A stretch of DNA of 64,000 bases from Duganella lactea (GTDB taxonomy: Bacteria; Pseudomonadota; Gammaproteobacteria; Burkholderiales; Burkholderiaceae_D). Under the pieces are notes generated by a model. That model searched no databases. It was not told the DNA's origin and was given only the letters and a program-made list of their open reading frames with translations. The position numbers were made by a program, and so were the translations under genes. Of this stretch, positions 1 through 7,263 are shown in pieces (within the stretch, counting starts at the first letter, position 1; each line of letters begins with the position of its first letter). The stretch is taken from assembly GCF_009857505.1 (NCBI RefSeq), contig NZ_WWCP01000018.1:45499-109498 (forward strand), in the 5' to 3' direction.

Positions 1-16
1 ACTCATAACATAATCA

Positions 17-43
17 GAATTCGGATTCTAATTTAGTGGATTC
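17..43 (+). promoter_or_regulatory. AT-rich repeat ahead of the monooxygenase operon, possible operator
   Basis: An inverted repeat GAAT-TCGG-ATTC (17-28) is followed by a second GGATTC at 38-43, the first being at 23-28. The segment ATTCTAATTT (25-34) resembles the ATTCTGAATT repeats at 4214 and 4230 and the ATTCTAGTTC stretch at 9706. All three sites sit ahead of genes in the block that contains the TetR regulator. A regulatory role is inferred from position and similarity only. Confidence 0.35.
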
Positions 44-79
44 CGGCTTTTTGTGTATCACTCACCGAAGGGAATTACC

Positions 80-1174
80 ATGCGCTTCTCCGTTTTCCTC
101 AATGCGCGCACCATGAGCGCGGACGCCGACAAACAGCTGATCATCGATCTGGAGCAGCACGCGCTGCTGGCGGGGAAGCTGGGTTTCGACGCCATTTTCC
201 TGCCGGATCATCACTTCAACGGCTATATGCCGGTGGCCAGCGACAGCTATATGTTCGCCTCCTACCTGGCGGCCAAGCTGCCGGACATGCACTTCGGTTT
301 CTCGGTCACCTCGGTGCCGCTGCACCATCCGGTGCGCTTCGTTGAGCGCATCAATATTCTCGATCACCTGACCAAGGGCAAGCTGCTGGTCGGTATCGGC
401 TCGGGCACCACGCCGGAAGAGATGATCGGCTTCGGCGTCAACTACAAGGACGCTGGCCGCATCGCCGAGGAAAACCTGCAAGCGGCGGAGGCGCTATGGA
501 AGAAGACCATCAACGATGCGCCGGTGGAGCTGGACGGCTTCCACAAAGGCCGCGTGCTGCAGCGCATCGCTCCGGCGCCATATGGCCAAAAACACGCGCG
601 CCTGATGCCGGTGGCGATGAAGGAGAGCAGCACCACGCGCGCCGCCGTCAACGGCTGGCCGGCCTTCATCCCGGCCTTCACGCCACCGAAGATCGGCGGC
701 ACCGAACCGCTGACCCACGTGAAGAAATACTTCGGCAGCTACCACGAGCAACTGCTGGCCGCCGGCCACTCGGACGAGGTGGTGGCCGACGCGCTGTCGT
801 GGACCACGCACAGCTACCAGTGCGTGCACCTGGCGCCGACCGACGAGCAGGCGCACAAGGAAGTGATGGAAATCCTGACCTCGTACCAGGAAGCGATCGA
901 GCGCGAGGCCGCATTCAACGCCAAGGCCGAAGCGGATGACGCCAACAAGAAAACCGACCGCACCAATTCCGCGCTGACCGATGAGTGGATGGCCACCTGG
1001 TGCCTGTACGGCAGCCCGGAAACCGTGATCAAGAAGCTGCGCGACTATCAGCAAGTCGGCATCGGCAACATCCTGTGTGGTACGACGACCGGTCCGCTGA
1101 CCGCGCAGCGCCTGAAGTACGCCAATCAGACGCTGGAACTGCTGGCTCAGCACGTGCTGCCGGCCTTCAAATAA
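80..1174 (+). CDS. LLM-class (luciferase-like) flavin-dependent monooxygenase
   Basis: A 364-residue protein of the bacterial-luciferase-like TIM-barrel family, which uses reduced FMN and O2 to oxygenate organic substrates in the cytoplasm. Family signs are the opening MRFSVFLNAR strand, FDAIFLPDHHF near residue 50, the conserved block LLVGIGSGTTPEEMIGFG near residues 107-124, and a C-terminal GSPETVIKKLRDY segment. I chose the ATG at 80 because GAAGGGA precedes it and the fold starts there; an ATG at 53 would add nine unlikely residues. An FMN reductase two genes downstream (3591) is the expected supplier of reduced flavin. The GH3 glycosidase between them suggests that the substrate is a plant glycoside or its aglycone. 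The exact substrate cannot be read from sequence. Confidence 0.85.
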   Translation: MRFSVFLNARTMSADADKQLIIDLEQHALLAGKLGFDAIFLPDHHFNGYMPVASDSYMFASYLAAKLPDMHFGFSVTSVPLHHPVRFVERINILDHLTKGKLLVGIGSGTTPEEMIGFGVNYKDAGRIAEENLQAAEALWKKTINDAPVELDGFHKGRVLQRIAPAPYGQKHARLMPVAMKESSTTRAAVNGWPAFIPAFTPPKIGGTEPLTHVKKYFGSYHEQLLAAGHSDEVVADALSWTTHSYQCVHLAPTDEQAHKEVMEILTSYQEAIEREAAFNAKAEADDANKKTDRTNSALTDEWMATWCLYGSPETVIKKLRDYQQVGIGNILCGTTTGPLTAQRLKYANQTLELLAQHVLPAFK

Positions 1175-1200
1175 AAACGCATCAGCAGGAGATGGAGACG

Positions 1201-3594
1201 ATGACAAGAGAATTGAGCCTGGACGAAATGGCCTCGCTGACCGCCGGCGCCACCATGTGGACCACGCAGGCGATACCGGAGGCGGGCATCCCCTCGCTGT
1301 CGATGGCCGATGGCCCGATGGGCGTGGCCGGCGCGCGTGTCGATGAACGCGACATCTCCTTGCTGACGCCATCGCCGCTGGCCCTGGGGGCCAGCTGGGA
1401 CCCGGCACTGGTGCGGCGCGTCGGCCGGCTGGTCGGTGGCGAAGCGATACGTCGCGGCGTCGACCTGATGCTGGCGCCGAATCTGAACATGGCGCGCAGC
1501 CCGCTTTCGGGCCGCGCCTTCGAATATTTTTCCGAGGACCCGCTGCTGTGCGGGACGCTGGGTGCATCGTGGGTGCAGGGCTGCCAGTCGGTCGGCACCG
1601 GCGCCGTCGCCAAGCACCTGGTGTGCAACGACAGCGAAACGGAGCGCGACCGCATGAACGCGGTGGTCGATGAGCGCACGCTGCGCGAAGTGTATCTGCT
1701 GCCGTTCGAGATGGCGGCGCAGGCGGGATGCGCCGGCATGCTCACCGCCTACAACAAGATCAACGGCGACTGGTGCGCGGAAGCCGGTCCGGTGGTGCGC
1801 GATATCGTCAAGAACGAATGGCGCTTCCCCGGCGTCTTCATGAGCGACTGGTTCGGCACCCATTCCACCGTTGGCTCGCTGGCCGGCGGCCTGGATCTGG
1901 AGATGCCCGGTCCGGCGCGTTTTCTCGGCAGCCGCAGCGCCGGCGCGGTCGCCGAAGGCCAAGTGGAACAGGGGCGCCTGCACGACGCGGCGCAACGCGT
2001 GGCCACCGCCGCGCGCCGCTTCGGCGCGGGCAAGGGCATGCCGGTCGATGAGGCGGCGGCGTCGGAACTGCTGATCGAAGCGGCGGCCGCCGGCTTTACG
2101 CTGGTGCGTAACCAGGACCAAATGCTGCCGCTTGATACGCGGCGCTGGCCGCGCATCGCCGTCATCGGCCCGAACGCCAGCGCGCCGTGCTTCCAGGGCG
2201 GCACCTTCGCCAAGATCGCCGTCAAGCCGGACGCGGTGCTGCCGGTCGAGGCGTTGCGCGCGCGCTTTGGTGCGGCGATTGTTGGCTACGCGCCGGGTGT
2301 TGATCCGCAGCCCAAGCTGCCGCGCATGCCGGTGCGGCCGGCGCGCGCGCTGGACGATGGCTGCGTCAGGGGCATGACGCTGGATTATTTCGACAACGCC
2401 GATTTCACCGGCCGGCCGCTGCTGAGCGAAACCCGTGACACCAACTCGCTGACCTGGTTCCACGGCGTGCATGAAGCGGGCGCCTTGCAGGCCAACGCCG
2501 GTACGCGCGCCAGCGGTGTCTTTAGCGCCAGCGAAAGCGGCGAGCATCTGTTTTATGTCGGCGGCACCGGCGCGCTGCGCCTGCTGGTGGACGGCGAAGA
2601 AGTGTTTCGCCGCGACGAGCAACTGGCGCCGGGCGATGTCATGGGCCGGCTGAAAAGCGGTGACGCCGACAGCGTCACCATCGCGCTGGAGCGGGGCCGC
2701 GAGGTGACCGTGGTGGTGGAGCTGCGCTACACGCCGGCGCGCTGCCAGGGCCTGTGGTACGGCGTGCGCGGTCCCGGCGGCGCGGAAGCCATGCTGGCCG
2801 CCGCCGAGCAGATGGCGCGCGATGCCGATGCCGTCATCCTGATGGTCGGCGAAACCTCCGACGCCAGCGTGGAAAGCAAGGACCGCCCGGACACCTATCT
2901 GCCGGCCGAGCAGCTGGCGCTGATCGAGCGCGTCTGCGCCGCCAATCCGGACACGGTGGTCGTCACCAACGTCGGCCACGCCTTCGACACGCGCTGGGAA
3001 CAGCAGGCGAGGGCGGTGCTGCACTGCTGGTATCCGGGCCAGGAATTTGGCGCGGCGCTGGCGCAGGTGCTGGCCGGCGAGCGTGAGCCGGGCGGGCGCA
3101 TGCCGGTCACCATCGCCTGTGAAGACAGCGACTATCCGGCGCTGTCGCTGCAACCGGACGCCGACGGCAACCTGCATTACAGCGACGGCGTGCGCTTCGG
3201 CTATCGCGGTCTGGCGGCACGCGGCGTGGCGGCGCGCCAGTCCTTCGGCGCCGGCATGGGCTACGCCAGCTTCGAGTTGTGCGACGCGCGCGTGCGGCCG
3301 GCCGACGATGGTTGCACGCTGACCGTCAGCGTGCGCAATACCAGCGCGCGCGCCGGCGCCGAAGTGGTGCAGGTGTATCGCACGCAGCCGGAACTGACGC
3401 TGGTCGGCTACCAGAAAGTGTGGCTGGCGCCTGGCGAGCAGGCCGACGTCAGCGTCGCCATTGCGCTACGCCGGCTGCAGCTGTGGCGCGATGGCTGGAC
3501 CACGCTGCAAGGACCGATCGAACTGCTGGCCGGCCGCTCCAGTGCGGAGCTGCCGCTGTCGGCACATATCACAATCAAAGGAGACCAGGCATGA
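1201..3594 (+). CDS. GH3 beta-glycosidase with PA14 insert, cytoplasmic
   Basis: A 797-residue glycoside hydrolase family 3 enzyme. The N-terminal barrel shows the AKH pair (K138-H139) and the nucleophile motif MSDWFG with Asp216. The C-terminal alpha/beta sandwich begins near residue 300. A PA14 carbohydrate-binding domain is inserted around 390-530, and a fibronectin-III-like domain closes the protein (about 690-780). There is no signal peptide, so it should act on imported glycosides. The ATG at 1201 is preceded by AGGAG at 1187-1191; the ATG at 1192 overlaps that site and is less likely. PA14-bearing GH3 enzymes commonly cleave beta-glucosides or related aryl glycosides; specificity is not decidable here. 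Its stop overlaps the next start (ATGA), indicating translational coupling to the FMN reductase. Confidence 0.93.
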   Translation: MTRELSLDEMASLTAGATMWTTQAIPEAGIPSLSMADGPMGVAGARVDERDISLLTPSPLALGASWDPALVRRVGRLVGGEAIRRGVDLMLAPNLNMARSPLSGRAFEYFSEDPLLCGTLGASWVQGCQSVGTGAVAKHLVCNDSETERDRMNAVVDERTLREVYLLPFEMAAQAGCAGMLTAYNKINGDWCAEAGPVVRDIVKNEWRFPGVFMSDWFGTHSTVGSLAGGLDLEMPGPARFLGSRSAGAVAEGQVEQGRLHDAAQRVATAARRFGAGKGMPVDEAAASELLIEAAAAGFTLVRNQDQMLPLDTRRWPRIAVIGPNASAPCFQGGTFAKIAVKPDAVLPVEALRARFGAAIVGYAPGVDPQPKLPRMPVRPARALDDGCVRGMTLDYFDNADFTGRPLLSETRDTNSLTWFHGVHEAGALQANAGTRASGVFSASESGEHLFYVGGTGALRLLVDGEEVFRRDEQLAPGDVMGRLKSGDADSVTIALERGREVTVVVELRYTPARCQGLWYGVRGPGGAEAMLAAAEQMARDADAVILMVGETSDASVESKDRPDTYLPAEQLALIERVCAANPDTVVVTNVGHAFDTRWEQQARAVLHCWYPGQEFGAALAQVLAGEREPGGRMPVTIACEDSDYPALSLQPDADGNLHYSDGVRFGYRGLAARGVAARQSFGAGMGYASFELCDARVRPADDGCTLTVSVRNTSARAGAEVVQVYRTQPELTLVGYQKVWLAPGEQADVSVAIALRRLQLWRDGWTTLQGPIELLAGRSSAELPLSAHITIKGDQA

Positions 3595-4199
3595 ACCACT
3601 TTTCCAATTCCGCGCGCGCCAGCGGCCGCGCGCCATTCATCGTCGGCATCGGCGGCACCACCCGTCCGGGTTCCAGCACCGAGAGCGCGCTGCGCGCCAC
3701 CTTGCGCCACGCCGAGGAGCTGGGAGCGCAGACGCGGTTATTCGGCGGCGAGGCGCTGGCCGCGCTGGCCGGCTACTCGCCGGAGCTGGCCGACCGCACC
3801 GACGGCCAGCGCGCGCTGGTGGAGGCGGTGCGCCGCGCCGACGCGGTGATTTTCGCCTCGCCCGGCTACCACGGCGGCGTCTCCGGCCTGGTGAAGAACG
3901 CCATCGACCTGCTGGAGGATTTGCGTGCCGACGAACGGGTGTACCTCGATGGCATGCCGGTCGGCTGCATCGTCACCGCCGCCGGCTGGCAAGGCTGCAA
4001 CACCACGCTGGCGGCGATGCGCTCCATTGTGCACGCGCTGCGCGGCTGGCCAACGCCACTCGGCGTGACGCTGAACACGGCCGGCGTCAAACTGTTTGAC
4101 GGCGACGGCCAGTGCCTCGACCCGCAAGTGAGCGGCAGCCTGCGCGTGCTGGCGGAGCAGGTGGTGGGTGTGCGCAGTCCGACCACGCCAGCTGGATAA
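3591..4199 (+). CDS. NADPH-dependent FMN reductase, flavodoxin-like
   Basis: A 202-residue protein of the NADPH-dependent FMN reductase family (flavodoxin fold). The FMN phosphate loop is GTTRPGSSTES near residues 24-34. The signature SPGYHGGVSGLVKNAIDLLEDL region (about 90-110) contacts the isoalloxazine ring. Such enzymes hand reduced FMN to two-component monooxygenases, and the luciferase-type monooxygenase at 80-1174 is the obvious partner. The start overlaps the GH3 stop by four bases, so the three genes form one transcript. It is the last gene before the promoter of the TonB receptor. Confidence 0.88.
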   Translation: MNHFSNSARASGRAPFIVGIGGTTRPGSSTESALRATLRHAEELGAQTRLFGGEALAALAGYSPELADRTDGQRALVEAVRRADAVIFASPGYHGGVSGLVKNAIDLLEDLRADERVYLDGMPVGCIVTAAGWQGCNTTLAAMRSIVHALRGWPTPLGVTLNTAGVKLFDGDGQCLDPQVSGSLRVLAEQVVGVRSPTTPAG

Positions 4200-4213
4200 A
4201 AATTGGAATTTTG

Positions 4214-4239
4214 ATTCTGAATTTATGCTATTCTGAATT
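4214..4239 (+). promoter_or_regulatory. Tandem ATTCTGAATT repeats ahead of TonB receptor
   Basis: ATTCTGAATT occurs at 4214-4223 and again at 4230-4239, 16 bp apart, in the 111-bp gap before the receptor at 4311. Each copy is itself almost symmetric (ATTC-T-GAAT). Direct repeats with this spacing would place two regulator dimers on roughly one face of the helix. Related sequences lie at 25-34 and 9706-9720. The nearest candidate regulator is the TetR protein at 8983. Binding is inferred. Confidence 0.5.
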
Positions 4240-4310
4240 GGTGTGACGCCTGACGATAACAGGCGCGCCCAGATAACTAGACTGCAAAGTCAAGAAAATC
4301 GGAGACAACA

Positions 4311-6470
4311 GTGCCCTCGCAAACCGTAGCCAACCGCCGGTTGCGCGCCGCCCTCGCTCGGCCGCATCACGCGTTAATCCTCGCCAGCCTTTGTGCGGCA
4401 ACAGCCGCCGCCCAGGATGGCCCAATCCAGGAAGTCATCGTCACCGCGCAAAAGACCGCGCAGCCGGCGTCGAAAACGCCGCTGGCGTTGTCGGTGCTGG
4501 GCGGCGGCGATCTGCGCCAGTCCGGCGCCACCAACGCGGTGGCGCTGACGGAGCTGGCGCCTAACGTGCAGATCACCACCGATACCGGCATGCTGCAGGT
4601 GGCCATCCGTGGCGTGGTCAGTCTCGACACGACTGAAAAAGGCGACTCGTCAACCGCGTTTAATGTCGATGGCGCATACGTCGGTCGTACCGAAGCACAG
4701 TTGGGCAGCTTCCTCGACCTTGACCGCATTGAGGTACTGCGCGGGCCACAAGGCACACTGTATGGCAGAAATGCCACGGCGGGCGCGATTAATTTGATCA
4801 CCAACAAGCCTGGAAAAAAGCTGGAAGGCCGGGTCGACGTTGAGATTGGCGACTATGCGTCGCGCCATGTGGAGGGCGTCGTCAATATTCCGGTCAACGA
4901 TACGCTGGCGTTGCGTGCGGCGGCGCTCGCTGTCAGCCACAAGACTTATTTGAATCCGGGGCCGAATACGATAGGCCTGGACGACCGGGATGACAAGGCC
5001 GGCCGTCTGCACGCGCTGTTCACCTTCTCGCCACGCACATCCTGGCTGCTGACGGCGGAGCGCAGTAACACTGGCGGGAATGGTGCGAGCACGGTGCCAC
5101 TGACGAATTTCTTCATTGGCACGCCCATCTCCAGCGGCAACAACCTGGCCAATCCGGTCTACGTCGATCGTGGCGCGACCACGCAGCTGACGGCGGCCGC
5201 GCGCTACGCGGACGTCGGTTCGCACCGGGATAATGTTGCCACCAGTCTGCGTTCGGAATTCAAGACCAGCCTCGGGAACCTGGCGGACTTGACCTATCAA
5301 TTCGCCCGCTTGAATGCGTCGGTTGATCAGTTGAATAACGGGATCTACTTCGGCTTCCCGATGTACAACACCATCAATGGCAACTCCAGCCAGCGCACGC
5401 ATGAGATAAGGCTGAATTCCGCTGGCGAGCAAGCGCTGAGCTGGGTGGCAGGCGTCTATCATTTCGATGAACGTATATTCCGCCTGTCCACTTACAATAC
5501 GGTCACGCCGGGACCGTTGATCACGCTGCCATTTAGTCCCAACATCGACAATCGGTCAAAGGCGGCTTTCGGTCAACTGACCTACCGCGTCGACGAGCAA
5601 CTGCGCTTGACGCTGGGCGCCCGCACCACGCGCGACGAAAAATCGGGCCACGATCCACTGAGCGGCGGTCCGACCGGACCAGGCTACAACGCCCATGTGG
5701 ACAGCTCAAAGTCCAATTTCCGCTTGGCGGCCGATTACGATCTGGCGCCGGCGGTCATGGTGTACGGGAGTGTGTCGACCGGGTACAAGGCTGGTGGCTT
5801 TAACGACACCACGGGATCACCCTACAAGCCTGAAAATATCAAGTCGCTGGAAGCCGGTATCAAAGGACGTTTTTGGGGCAACAAGCTGCGACTCAGCGCG
5901 GCCGCTTTCCACTATGACTACAAGGACATGCAGCTCACTTCCGTCGTCTGCACCGGCACCAGCACCGCGTCGAATTGCGGCGTGCTGACCACCAATGCAT
6001 CGAATTCCACCATTCAAGGCGTGGAAGTGGAGGGCAACCTCAACGTCACGGCCGACGACAGGATCAACTTTTCGCTGGGCACCTCGGATGGCAAGTTCAA
6101 AAAATATCGGCCGAATACGACCGATGATTGGTCCGGTCAGCGCATCGACCGGGCACCGGCGTATAACGCGACGCTCAGCTATGTCCGCACATTTGTCCTG
6201 CCCAGCGGCGCGACCGTCCAGGGGCGCGTCGGTACACGCTTGAACGGCGCTTATTTTATTAGCGATTCGTCGAACGGGGTGCGTTATCGCCAGCCTTCAT
6301 ACCGCAAGAGCGATATCGGCGTGACCTATACGTCGCCGACGCAAAGCCATTATTTGCAGGCATACGTCCGCAACATCGAAAACAGTATTACGCTCGATAG
6401 CCTGGTGCCGAGCGGCTTTGGCATCGGTGCGCCACGCACGTTCGGGCTGCGCGCGGGGACCCAGTTTTAA
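4311..6470 (+). CDS. TonB-dependent outer-membrane receptor
   Basis: A 719-residue TonB-dependent receptor, probably importing a plant glycoside. It starts with GTG, with GGAGA five bases upstream. A signal peptide (about residues 1-34) ends in ATAAAQ and is followed by the TonB box-like stretch EVIVTAQK. The plug domain runs to about 165 and carries IEVLRGPQGTLYGRNATAGAINL. The rest is beta-barrel, ending in the outer-membrane signature with terminal Phe (AGTQF). By eye it is a close paralogue of the receptor at 35156: the N-terminal halves share long identical blocks such as AQPASKTPLALSV and LNPGPN. It stands alone between the monooxygenase operon and the dehydrogenase operon. Confidence 0.93.
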   Translation: MPSQTVANRRLRAALARPHHALILASLCAATAAAQDGPIQEVIVTAQKTAQPASKTPLALSVLGGGDLRQSGATNAVALTELAPNVQITTDTGMLQVAIRGVVSLDTTEKGDSSTAFNVDGAYVGRTEAQLGSFLDLDRIEVLRGPQGTLYGRNATAGAINLITNKPGKKLEGRVDVEIGDYASRHVEGVVNIPVNDTLALRAAALAVSHKTYLNPGPNTIGLDDRDDKAGRLHALFTFSPRTSWLLTAERSNTGGNGASTVPLTNFFIGTPISSGNNLANPVYVDRGATTQLTAAARYADVGSHRDNVATSLRSEFKTSLGNLADLTYQFARLNASVDQLNNGIYFGFPMYNTINGNSSQRTHEIRLNSAGEQALSWVAGVYHFDERIFRLSTYNTVTPGPLITLPFSPNIDNRSKAAFGQLTYRVDEQLRLTLGARTTRDEKSGHDPLSGGPTGPGYNAHVDSSKSNFRLAADYDLAPAVMVYGSVSTGYKAGGFNDTTGSPYKPENIKSLEAGIKGRFWGNKLRLSAAAFHYDYKDMQLTSVVCTGTSTASNCGVLTTNASNSTIQGVEVEGNLNVTADDRINFSLGTSDGKFKKYRPNTTDDWSGQRIDRAPAYNATLSYVRTFVLPSGATVQGRVGTRLNGAYFISDSSNGVRYRQPSYRKSDIGVTYTSPTQSHYLQAYVRNIENSITLDSLVPSGFGIGAPRTFGLRAGTQF

Positions 6471-6480
6471 GCGTGCTCGC

Positions 6481-6501
6481 GGTATCGGCCAAGCCGATAT
6501 C
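6481..6501. promoter_or_regulatory. CCGATA inverted repeat upstream of dehydrogenase operon
   Basis: GGTATCGGC (6481-6489) and GCCGATATC (6493-6501) form an inverted repeat with 8 of 9 pairs and a CAA spacer. It lies just after the receptor stop but lacks a T-run, so an operator is more likely than a terminator. CCGATA elements recur in the gaps at 16246, 22104, 29958 (as TATCGG) and 59678. Confidence 0.4.
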
Positions 6502-6504
6502 AGC

Positions 6505-6521
6505 TATCGATAAAAAGCCAA
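6505..6521 (+). promoter_or_regulatory. TATCGATAAAAAGCCAA box, candidate LysR/activator site
   Basis: TATCGATAAAAAGCCAA here differs by one base from TATCGGTAAAAAGCCAA at 29958-29974, and a shortened inverted form (TTGGTTTTACCGATA) lies at 22096-22110. All precede genes for glycoside use. The motif partly resembles the 3' part of rhizobial nod boxes, and two NodD-like LysR proteins are encoded in the window. Assignment to them is inference. Confidence 0.4.
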
Positions 6522-6552
6522 GCGGATTGCCGTCGCGGTGGCCCAGCGCGGT

Positions 6553-6578
6553 GCGGGAAAGCGCTATCATTTTCCCGC
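6553..6578. promoter_or_regulatory. LacI-type operator, dehydrogenase operon
   Basis: The core GAAAGCGCTATC (6557-6568) is a near-perfect palindrome centred on CG, the hallmark of LacI-family sites. It extends to GGGAAAGCGCTATCATTTT, which matches sites at 29986 and 35079 almost base for base. Here it also sits inside a wider inverted repeat (GCGGGAAA at 6553-6560, TTTCCCGC at 6571-6578). The embedded TATCAT (6565-6570) could be a -10 box, so LacI binding would block transcription. The start codon follows at 6608. Confidence 0.65.
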
Positions 6579-6607
6579 GAAGCGATAATAACCGAGGAGA
6601 CAAGATA

Positions 6608-7255
6608 ATGCGCAGTTCGATGTTTTTCCGTCGCAGTCCCGACGTCGACGCCGATGGCGGTGGCGTCTCGCGGCGCGACGTGCTGGCGGCGCTGCTGGCC
6701 GGCGCCGCCGTGACGGCCACCTGGACCACCTCCAGCGCCATCGCCGCTATCGAGGCGGCCGGTGGCCCGGCCGCCAAGCGCCCCGGCCTGAGCGCCGATG
6801 AAATGGCGCTGCTGTCCGCCGCCGCACAAGTGATCGTGCCCGCCACCGACACGCCGGGTGCGCAGGAAGCCGGCGTGCCGCACTTTGTCGGCGCCCTGGT
6901 GGCCGGCTGGATGAACGACGACGAGGCGGCGCTGTTCCGCAAAGGCCTCGCTGACCTGGACGCCAGCGCCCGCGCGCGTTACCAGCGGGGCTATGCCGCC
7001 TGCACGCCGGAGCAGGGCGCCGAGCTGCTGCAAGCGTTGCGCGCCGCCAGCCCCTATGGCGGCCGCACGTTCTCGCTGACCGACCGCATACTCGATCCGA
7101 AAGCGCCGTTCTACCTGCGCCTGCGCGACTTGGTGGTGCTGGGCTACTTCACCTCCGAGGCGGGCAGCAACCAGGAACTGCGTTACCTGCCGGTGCCCGG
7201 CAAGTTCGAGTCGAATGTCGATATCAAGACCTGGCCCTACCAGGTTGTCATCTGA
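6608..7255 (+). CDS. Gluconate 2-dehydrogenase subunit 3-like, Tat-exported small subunit
   Basis: A 215-residue protein of the gluconate 2-dehydrogenase subunit 3 family. The twin-arginine motif SRRDVLAALLAG (about residues 20-31) directs folded export by Tat. Downstream lies the family region with LSADEMALLSAAAQVIVPATDTPGA. In known three-subunit sugar dehydrogenases (gluconate 2-dehydrogenase, lactose/pyranoside 3-dehydrogenases) this subunit carries the FAD subunit across the membrane as a hitchhiker. The GMC protein eight bases downstream has no signal of its own and fits that role. AGGAG sits before the ATG. The operon is headed by the LacI-type operator at 6553. No cytochrome c subunit gene is present next to it. 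Confidence 0.88.
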   Translation: MRSSMFFRRSPDVDADGGGVSRRDVLAALLAGAAVTATWTTSSAIAAIEAAGGPAAKRPGLSADEMALLSAAAQVIVPATDTPGAQEAGVPHFVGALVAGWMNDDEAALFRKGLADLDASARARYQRGYAACTPEQGAELLQALRAASPYGGRTFSLTDRILDPKAPFYLRLRDLVVLGYFTSEAGSNQELRYLPVPGKFESNVDIKTWPYQVVI

Positions 7256-7263
7256 GGACGCAC

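Noticed and set aside
6481..6501. Terminator for the TonB receptor at 4311
   Set aside because: The inverted repeat has no T-run after it, and its arms recur in other promoter gaps; regulatory use is more likely.
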